A DNA stretch of 64,000 nt from contig JABYQQ010000027.1 in assembly GCA_022605405.1 (NCBI GenBank), positions 62,001-126,000 on the forward strand. The letters run 5' to 3'. The position numbers and the translations under genes are program-made. Below are positions 56,765 through 64,000 of this stretch, one piece after another; positions within the stretch are counted from its first letter, which is position 1; each line of letters starts with the position of its first letter. The notes under the pieces were generated by a model. It saw nothing but the letters and a program-made list of their open reading frames with translations, did not search any database and had not been told where the DNA came from. The DNA is from Earliella scabrosa. Lineage: Eukaryota; Basidiomycota; Agaricomycetes; Polyporales; Polyporaceae.

Positions 56765-59700
56765 ATGGATGAAGACGTGACCAGCAGTGTTCCACCCGAG
56801 AAGTTGGCCACTAGGCCATCCACGCAGTCGCGTGTATATGGTCGACATCCTCCCGACCTCGAGACACCAGGCGACTCGGATGCCTCAGCGCACGCCATTT
56901 CCCAGGATTGTGCACTCAATTCTCACCCCGTGCTTACAGACGAGGAGATCAAAACATGTCTAGCAAACCCCGTCGCAAAGTCTTACCCCGACCAACCAGA
57001 CAGCTTCAACCCGTCCAGAGTTCTTCGGAACATCCTGTTCTCGGCCAACCAAGTCAGACCTGGGCGATTCCTGGATCTCACGTTCTCCGAAGCGCAGACG
57101 CTGTTTAGACAGCATCCTGCCTTGCTCACGCTCGTGGAGGCCGGGGACATCGAGGCCGTGTTGAGATCCCGCGAGTCCTGCGAACTTCTCTTCCGCTCGA
57201 CCGTCGTCTGATGATCCGCCTCACAGCCGACGTGCTCGCAGCCCCAGGAAAAGTTTCAATCAGGGTGGATCACTCCGTACAAGATTCAAAAGGAGACAAG
57301 ACTGGTCTGTACCATCATTGTCATGTCCTTCGTGCACTGATCTCGTGCGAGTCTAGCGGTCGTCGATGCGTGGCATGCACCTTACCGCGGACCTGCCGCA
57401 AACGTACTTCGTGAAGTCCTCCAAGGCTATATGAAGGAGGATGTCCGCCGGTACGCCCGCTATGCGTCTTTTGTTCAGTCTTCGGGTACTGGCAAATCGC
57501 GGATGAACGACGAGCTGGCCAAGACGCTCCTCTACCTTCCGGTCAATCTACGAAAATTCGGAGCGAACGGTAATGTGTACTTGCCGTTTAGATGACTCTA
57601 CTCTCTTGACGCTGCGCTGCACAGGTTTCCCACCTACCGATGCAGGGGCAAAGACCCAATTGGAAGGGCTCCATGATCGACGCGGTGCAAACCTGACGTA
57701 CGGGGTTCAAGCGTTCATGTGCGCCTTATTTGTAGCCGCGCGGGAGCACTTGGAGGTCATCGCCCGGGAGATTGACGTCGGTCAGGGTATCTCGTTCCCA
57801 TGCTAGGTTGGTGTGTAGGCCGAGTTGCACTGATCAGGTCTGCGTCTACAGATGTTAAGGAGCGCTCCGTGCGCCTGGCGAGTCGGTTCCGCGAGAAGAT
57901 GACCGAAAACATGCAGTTCGAAAAGCACAACGACTATCGAGTTGCGTTCTTCACAGACGTGCGAGCGAAAGCGGGACAGGTCAGCACTGAATCGTGTCGC
58001 ACCTTGTGCGCTCTCACACACTCTCCTCCAGCTCGAAGAACGCCCAAGCTTACTTCCAGCAGCCCTCCGCACCGCTGCACAATCGCTGGTCCATTTCATC
58101 AATCCCGCTCTCGCTCCAGAGACAATCAATTCCTATGATTATTCCTACTCTAAAGAATTGCTCGTGGTCGTATGCTTCGACGAAGCGCATGCGCTCTACA
58201 AATACGACGACGACAACCGGTACCGTGGTGATCCCCTCACCCCGCGCCCACTCTTCAACGCATTGCGAGACGTTCTTCACCAAATCAGAACGCTGCCGAT
58301 CATCACGCTCTTTGTCTCAACGGCGGCGAATGTTGAAGACTATCCCCCTAAGTACGGCCTGGACCCGAACCCGTTCCCACCTCTATACTTCTCGCCGTTT
58401 GATGTCTTGGCCCCACGGGAAGATCCCAACAGGCCATGGGAGCTGAAGGAAGTGGCATCCACTTACAATATCACGCATCTCGGCCGTCCACTGTAATTAT
58501 CGATCCGCACGTCCTCGCCCCAAGTACTACAGCTGATTACGCGTCCTACAGGTTCGGGTCGTTATTCGACGAAGGCAGTCACTATTACCAAGGGAGGGTC
58601 ATCCACTTTGCCGGCTGCAAGCTCTTTCGCTCCCACAGCATTCAGCCCGAACTCCCAAAGGAGCTGCAGTCCCTCGCGTGTCTCGCCGCCCGGCTCCCGA
58701 TCGACTTCACGCGGCTGCCCGTCGACGTCGACCTTGAGACAGAGCTGAAGCTGGTCTCCGACCACATGCGCCTGCTGCTATACGCGTCCCCCGGCTGCAC
58801 GACCGTTCTCACCAAGTCTGCCTCCGAGCCCGCACTCGCCGAGGCAGCATACAAAGCGATAGTGCCCCAGCGGTGGTTAATGGGTGATTGGACGCATACT
58901 CCCGGCGGAGAAGTCGGCCTCTCCCTCTGGTGGATTCCCCCGTCCGCCATGCTGCAACCGATCCCTGCGCTCGTCCACCATCATCTCCAGCGCAGGTACC
59001 ACGTCGATCTCGGCTCGGACGGTGTAATTCTCGCGGCCGCGCTGCTGCTCGACGCGCGCGATCGCGCGACGACGTTCCTACTGGCCGACGGTGAGCGGCG
59101 GCCTGGAACAGGCCCGAACCCCAATCTGTACGGCAGGTCCTCTTTCCGCGACGACGGTGCCTCCGAGCGGCGGATCGTGAGCGTCTCGCAGTTCCTGCGA
59201 GCCCTGATCGGGACGTCCTACCTCGCGCGGGTCGAGGAGAGCCTGCCGAGCGTGGCACAGACCGACGAGCACGCGCGGACGCCGCTCAAAAGCGCGTTCG
59301 CCGACGGTCTGATCTACATGACGCACTTTGTCAAGGCCGTGCGAGTGGACGCGCTCGACCAGGCGTACCTCCTCAAGGCGATCACGCGCGGGGCGGGCAT
59401 CGTCTGCGGGGACGCGAACGTCGACCTCGACATCGCGGTCCCCGTGCTCCTCGGCACGACGCTCGTGAAGGAGAACGTGACGGCGATCCTCGTGCGGGTG
59501 ACGAACGGGCGGATCTCGACCGCGAGGCCGTGGTCGGCCATGGTTAACGTGATGCACCCGGACCTGTATGGCATGTTCGAGCATATGAGCGAGAGTACGC
59601 TGCGCCCGCCGGTGATGCGCGTGGTGCTCGCGCTCGCGTCTCCAAAGTCGGTCGTGAAGACGAGGAGAGGGAAAGCTGCTGAAGCCGAGGGCGGCGGCGG

Positions 59701-60019
59701 CAAAGGAAGAGGAGCCTTCACGGCGTACGACGTGTGGTGCGCGGGAGCGTCGCACGAGACGTTTGCAGTCGTGCACCCGAAGGAAGAGCAGCTCCTGAGG
59801 GACGTGTTGAAGGAGCTGCGGGCGCCGTATCGCCCGCCTGTGGCGCTCGAGGAGGACTGGGCCATCCGTGCGGCGCGGCAGATGCAGCCCGCGGTGGCGG
59901 CTCATCCGGACCATTTTAGCAATTGGGCGGAATGTCCGTTCGAGTGCGATCCGACGGAGCCGCTTGCAGAGGACGCGGACAAAGATGAGGTCGCCTCGGA
60001 CGACTCGTGGGCGGACTAG
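56765..60019 (+). CDS. Crinkler-like P-loop NTPase with an apparent frameshift near its start
   Basis: From 57211 the exons are 57211..57304, 57357..57569, 57625..57786, 57852..57979, 58032..58492 and 58552..60019, in frame for 841 residues. SSGTGKSR (residues 73-80) is a Walker A variant without the first Gly, and LVVVCFDEAHAL (D249, E250) is Walker B. This pair with a large C-terminal domain is typical of basidiomycete Crinkler-like NTPases, whose role is uncertain (self-recognition or conflict is proposed for some relatives). The 148 codons at 56765-57211 (PGRFLDLTFSEAQTLFRQHP, LRSRESCELLF) fit the start of the same protein, but are in another frame and end in TGATGA right where the 57211 ATG begins. 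No intron of normal size joins them. The gene is broken, mis-sequenced or starts at 57211. Confidence 0.72.
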
Positions 60020-60688
60020 GGAGTTCGGCTCTTCGTTGGAGCGCGAGTCGTCTGGCAGCTTGGGCACGGCGCCCGACTCGTTGACGGGGCTGGGGAGAGA
60101 GCCGACGCACTGGCCAGACACACCGGAGACTTTTGGTGGGGAAGTTGGACGTGGTGTTGGAGTGCCGGGCTCGGTGGTAAGCTGTGAAGGAAGCCAGACT
60201 ATGTTCAAGAGAGTCCAAGTTTGAGATGGGAAGGTCATGTCGTAGGATGGTCGGCGGATGTCGTTCACGAGGGAGAAGGAGAGGCGTGAAGTTAGTGAGT
60301 TGGTCGTCGTTTTCGAGGACCAGGCATACGCTGAGTGCATCGACGTTATATGCGAACAGAGAGAAACAGAGGGTGGACCACCAAGTACTTACGGTACACT
60401 AGTAGTAGTACTGTCCGAGTCCACTTCGCTCCAGAGCCGTAAAACTGAGTATAAGTGATAGCATGCATGAGGAGGCCACAATTCCCTTCACGCTGTGCCT
60501 CGTGCGAGGGGAGCGAGGCTGCCCTGCCGCAGCCTGTCATGGTTGCAAGTAAGTAGTACTAGTGTTGTATGATCTCAAGCGATGGCAATGGAGGCAGTTC
60601 ATTCGTGTGCGCTTTCCGGCGATTGCCGGTCACTTGTATGTACCGCAGGCGTTTGTGGGAGTTGTATACGACTGTCGACATCGAGCGC
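60020..60688. other. Intergenic
   Basis: Short frames only. The next gene's frame is open upstream of its chosen ATG to about 60569, so its leader may start here. Confidence 0.3.
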
Positions 60689-62456
60689 ATGGCGGCAGAG
60701 CGAGAGACCCAGGTTGGCATCCAGCTACCGTACGAGCTCTGGGAGCAAGTCATCAGACACCTCCCCAGGTCCGACAGGAGAGCGTGTCTGATGATATCCA
60801 GGCTCGTGCACGATGTTGCTCTCCCCATTATCTTCTCCCGACTCACCATCTTCTTCGGCCTCTGGCAGTTCGCCGACGACCCTGTCCGCCTCGCCTACCG
60901 CCAGTGGTCGCAGCGGGACGCGCATGCCATGCGTCAGACACAGAACAGCAAGGCCGTCCTGCGTCATATCGCCCGAGCACCCGAGTTTGCGCAGGTGGTC
61001 AGGGAGATGAGTGTCGCCGCGTTCTCGGTCGGGCATTTCGAAGATGAGCATGGTGCGCAATTGCGGTGTGCTCTGAGGGCAGACTCTCGTGCACGAGGCT
61101 CATGAGGTTGATTTTTAGCCTGTTTGCTCGAGGCGCTTCCCTGCCTCCCCAATCTCGCCTCGTTCTCCTACTACGGCAGTAGACCTCCTCTTGAAGCAGA
61201 CATCCTCGGGGCTCTGCGGTCGTTCTGCAATGACTCGCTGTGCGAGCTGCGAATACCGTGCGTATGAGATGGCTACTGTGCTCCCACACTGGTGCTGACG
61301 TCTTCTGATCTTCCCGGCAGGTGTACCACATTCATCGGGGAGATCGCGGCCATTCAGCCATTCAGGAAGCTCCAAGCTCTCACCATCGCGTCCTTGTCCA
61401 GTCTCCCACAGCGTACCGGTCCTGCGAAGAATCGCGCTGCACGGATTCTTTCGCAGATGGCCAAATCAGGATCCCCGCCGCTGACGCGGCTGTCCATCCC
61501 AGACCTAAGGTGGGGTGATCCCACCCGCATGTCCCCTCACGCCCTCCTCGAGCTCGAGCTCACACAAATCCCCGCGTCCTTTGGCTCACAACTCGCCGCG
61601 ATCCTCAACCACTGTACGTCCCTCCGGTCCTTGACGCTGCTCGATCTGGCGGACACGCGATCCGGGGTGCTCGCGTCCCTGCGCCAGCACGCAGCCGCGC
61701 TTCCCCAGCTCACCTCGTTCAAGTTCGCAACAAGCACTCGGTCCGACTCGCCAGACGCGATGCCCGAGTACGTCGTGTTCGCGTCCTCGGGCAAGCCCCG
61801 CCTCCGGCGGCTCGACCTCTTCACCGCGGACGACCCGTTTGTCGCACTCAAGGCGCTCGCGGCGCACACCGAGGTTCTTGCAATCGACCTGGGCAAGTAT
61901 TTCCGAGAATGGACGGCCGAGGATTTTGAGCGGCTCGACAAGACGCTCCCCATACGCCTCTCTGCGCTCCTCATCTGCGGCGCGCAGCTCACGAACGACA
62001 TCCCTCCGGAACGTTGGGCAGATCTGGTGCGTGTGTACCGTCTCCGTTCCCGAGGTGCCAGCGCAGTGATCGCCCCCTCTCTCCCAACCTGTCCTCCTCC
62101 CCCTTCCCCTCCTGCAGGTACGCAAGCGCCGTGCGCTACGCTACGTGCACTTCTTGCGCACGCATTGCTACGTGTACAGCGTGCGCTCGGACGCGACGAA
62201 ACTAATGCAAGCAGTGCTCGCGGACCCGCCGGACGCGCTCGAGCTCGTGGGCGACGGTCCGGAGATGCGCTGGGTCCGCGGGCCCTGGGACCGGGAGCAG
62301 TGGCCGATGTCGAAGGTGTGGTTCATGCGGGCGGGCGAGTTTGGGAACGAGGACTGGGAGTGGCTGCTCCGGCACCATGATGATGCGCTCCACGGTGCGT
62401 GTTCTTTCGGCTGGGCAGATCGTGGTCGTTCGCCCAGAGTCCCTACTTGTGCTTGA
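60689..62456 (+). CDS. F-box/leucine-rich protein, 515 residues
   Basis: Exons 60689..61052, 61119..61257, 61321..62026 and 62118..62456 total 1548 bases in frame. The F-box is at residues about 8-50 (IQLPYELWEQVIRHLPRSDR, ACLMISRLVHDVALPIIF). Leucine-rich segments follow (CLPNLASFSYYG, KLQALTIASL, CTSLRSLTLLDLADTR, PQLTSFKFAT, PRLRRLDLFT). The last exon is globular with many Trp and charged residues (MRWVRGPWDREQWPMSKVWF). In-frame ATGs upstream at 60641 and further 5' are possible starts. The last few codons may be altered by another intron from about 62395. An SCF adaptor role is inferred. Confidence 0.65.
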
Positions 62457-62697
62457 CTCACGCCGTGTTCGTTTAGTCTGAGGCTGGGTTGGGCCCCAGC
62501 CGGAGGTGTGGGTCATTTTGATTGGCTAATATAGGAGAGAGGACTGACCGTCACACAGCTTGAAATCAAAGAGTGTTTTGTTGTGGCGCATCGTACTGGC
62601 AGCGTAGCTCAGCCTGCGTAGATCGACTCGAACAGTCGACTCACGGCATCACTCAATCTCGTTCTGCAAACACAATACTTGTGCAGCACAACCAGTC

Positions 62698-63041
62698 GCT
62701 CTACGACCCCGACCGGCATGCTACCATGGCGGGGCGCCGCTGCCACCGTCGCTGGCGGTGCGTACGCCCTCAAGGACCACACCGTCGGCTCCGTACGGAT
62801 GCGAGCCAGACCGTCCAGGCGACCATGCAGACGGCGCAGACGGCCAAACAAGCAGGCCGTGCGCGAACGAGGGTGAGGGCGAGAAGGGCGTCGGCGCGGC
62901 GCAGCCGTTGAAGAAGCGCAAGGCAAGTTTCATGGAGAAGATGAAGGGCGCGAGGCCGTGGTGCTGATGGGCAAGATCGAGGGCAAGCACGACAAGGTCG
63001 AGCAGGGGCAAAGGATCATCGTGCAAGAGCGGAGAGGCTAA
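62698..63041 (+). pseudogene. Frameshifted small hydrophilic protein relict
   Basis: Coding-like pieces lie in different frames: DPDRHATMAG, then GAAATVAGGAYALKDH, then a Lys-rich KKRKASFMEKMKGA and finally VVLMGKIEGKHDKVEQGQ to a stop at 63039-63041. The first break coincides with a GGGG run; ignoring one G makes the first two pieces continuous. The layout resembles small hydrophilic fungal stress-type proteins, but I do not name a family. It may be a decayed gene or carry sequencing indels. Confidence 0.4.
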
Positions 63042-63318
63042 GGGTCAGGCGGTGCTGTACCCGACGGTGAACCGGTGACGAGGGGTCGACGGAGAGCAGT
63101 GCGAGTATGTACGTGTCAAACTGGAAGTATTTAGTGCAAAGGATCGTATGATCGACAAAGGTCTTATACTGTTGTGACAATGGATCGCGCATGGCAATTG
63201 CGGGCTTGACATGGTGACCTCAACAAGCAGCTAGAATTTATGTAAGGAGCGCAAGGAGCGCAAAACGGTCCATGCTCCTCGTCGCACGTCTCCCAAAAAT
63301 CTCCGCGTGGGCTAAGCA

Positions 63319-63399
63319 TAGCAACTCCTGGTTTCGATCCAGGGACTTCAGGGTATCGCAAAGTATGAGCCCTGCACGCTTCCACTGCGTCAAGTTGCT
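63319..63399 (-). tRNA. tRNA-Met(CAT) with a short intron
   Basis: On the minus strand the 7-bp acceptor stem AGCAACT/AGTTGCT, D stem ACGC/GCGT, anticodon stem CAGGG/CCCTG and T stem CCTGG/CCAGG are all perfect. The anticodon loop reads CTCATA, then CTTTGCGAT, then A, so CAT is the anticodon and a 9-base intron sits at the canonical place one base 3' of it. The T loop is ATCGAAA and the discriminator base is A. Confidence 0.9.
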
Positions 63400-63585
63400 A
63401 TAGCCGCAGCAGCTAGACAGTGCCTATGGACAGCCAACTTCGCCACACCTCTGCTCCGTCAACCGCCTAGAACTACACTTGTGTGCGCTTCAGCAAGACA
63501 GACGACAGACGAGTCGAGTGAAGAGAGTGTCCGGGCAGAGCTGCCAGAGCAACGGGTGCCGAGCTGGTCGAGGTCAAGATCGAGG

Positions 63586-64000
63586 TCACCGGCCCTGCAC
63601 GGCGAGCTCGCGGAAGGCTAGGCGGACGTGGCGAACGAAGGCGTAGATGTCGCGCGACGCGTTGAGCTGGTCGAGCAGGATGGGGAGGATGGGGAGGTAT
63701 GGTGTTGTTGTCGGGACTGCGGGTGAGCAGGGTGAATTTGTGGTGTCAGTTGTGGTACGGGATGGTAAGAGGGCGAGAGGGCGAGAAGACGAGGAGCACC
63801 AGGACCAGAAAGAGGAGAGGGAGAGAGCGCACCCTTGTACGCGCGGCTAGAGACGTCGAGGACGAGGCTGAACTCGCGCGCGAGGTCGTCCGGGTCGAGG
63901 AGCGTGAAGCGGACGAGGAGCTTGTCCCGGTCGATGTCCTCGATCGTGCACTTTAGGCGGTCTTCGCACACGGAGAGCTCTGGATGTGTTCTGGAGGCGT
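63586..64000 (-). CDS. SPC25: Kinetochore protein Spc25, 3' part
   Basis: Two exons are visible, 64000..63833 (open at the window edge) and 63716..63586, joined by a 116-bp intron. They encode IDRDKLLVRFTLLDPDD, then EFSLVLDVSSRAYKV, and after the intron PYLPILPILLDQLN and FVRHVRLAFREL before a TGA. This is the C-terminal globular (RWD-like) domain of Spc25, a subunit of the Ndc80 complex that links centromeres to spindle microtubules; with Spc24 it binds inner kinetochore proteins. The N-terminal coiled coil lies beyond the window. This conserved gene marks the right end as core genome. Confidence 0.85.

Noticed and set aside
59078..60340. 420-codon minus-strand ORF
   Set aside because: Antisense shadow of the Crinkler-like NTPase; rich in Arg, His and Pro, without any domain-like segment.

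Overview
This is nuclear DNA of a filamentous basidiomycete, most likely an Agaricomycete close to Polyporales (inference from gene content, not from a search). The signs are introns of mostly 44-75 bp with GT..AG ends that restore frame at almost every junction, several F-box genes, a fungal Crinkler-like P-loop NTPase, a MARVEL-like four-helix membrane protein, the kinetochore gene SPC25 and an intron-containing tRNA-Met(CAT). I see no bacterial operons, Shine-Dalgarno sites or CRISPR array.

Region 1 (1-45 kb) is accessory in character. It holds lineage-specific, many-exon genes that I cannot name, separated by degenerate DNA and tandem repeats. Among them are a 699-residue single-exon protein (1238-3337), an 858-residue protein with a basic C-terminal tail (3701-6655), an 844-residue protein with a Cys/His finger and a repetitive tail (7120-9951) and a shorter paralogue of it on the minus strand (21119-21975). 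There is a tandem pair of F-box genes (11.6-13.9 kb), a small CxC/CxxC plus coiled-coil protein (14626-15131, minus), a 607-residue protein with a variant PHD finger, a possible caspase/CHAT-like core and a C-terminal zinc ribbon (23516-25853), and a protein ending in an RNase H1 N-terminal/viroplasmin-type domain (27519-28460). Three repeat blocks interrupt the region: a ten-copy 128-bp array (18571-19826), a 372/496-bp higher-order repeat (40952-42560) and a 75-78-bp repeat (43061-43330). Between 29.5 and 43.9 kb only weak exon candidates are visible.

Region 2 (45.8-64 kb) looks more like ordinary fungal genome. In order it carries an acidic/basic protein, a small membrane protein, an F-box-WD40 protein (minus), a MARVEL-like membrane protein (minus), an F-box protein (minus), a Crinkler-like NTPase with an apparent frameshift, an F-box/leucine-rich protein, a small frameshifted relict, tRNA-Met (minus) and the 3' part of SPC25 (minus).

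How the genes may work together: in region 1 several products share nuclear or zinc-binding features (basic tails, three Cys/His modules, a nucleic-acid-binding-type domain) and two families recur at separate sites. The most interesting candidate is the PHD-variant/CHAT-like gene with the two Cys/His-finger paralogues around it. That these form one system is a hypothesis. Exon joins were worked out by eye from splice sites and frame; no homology search was possible.
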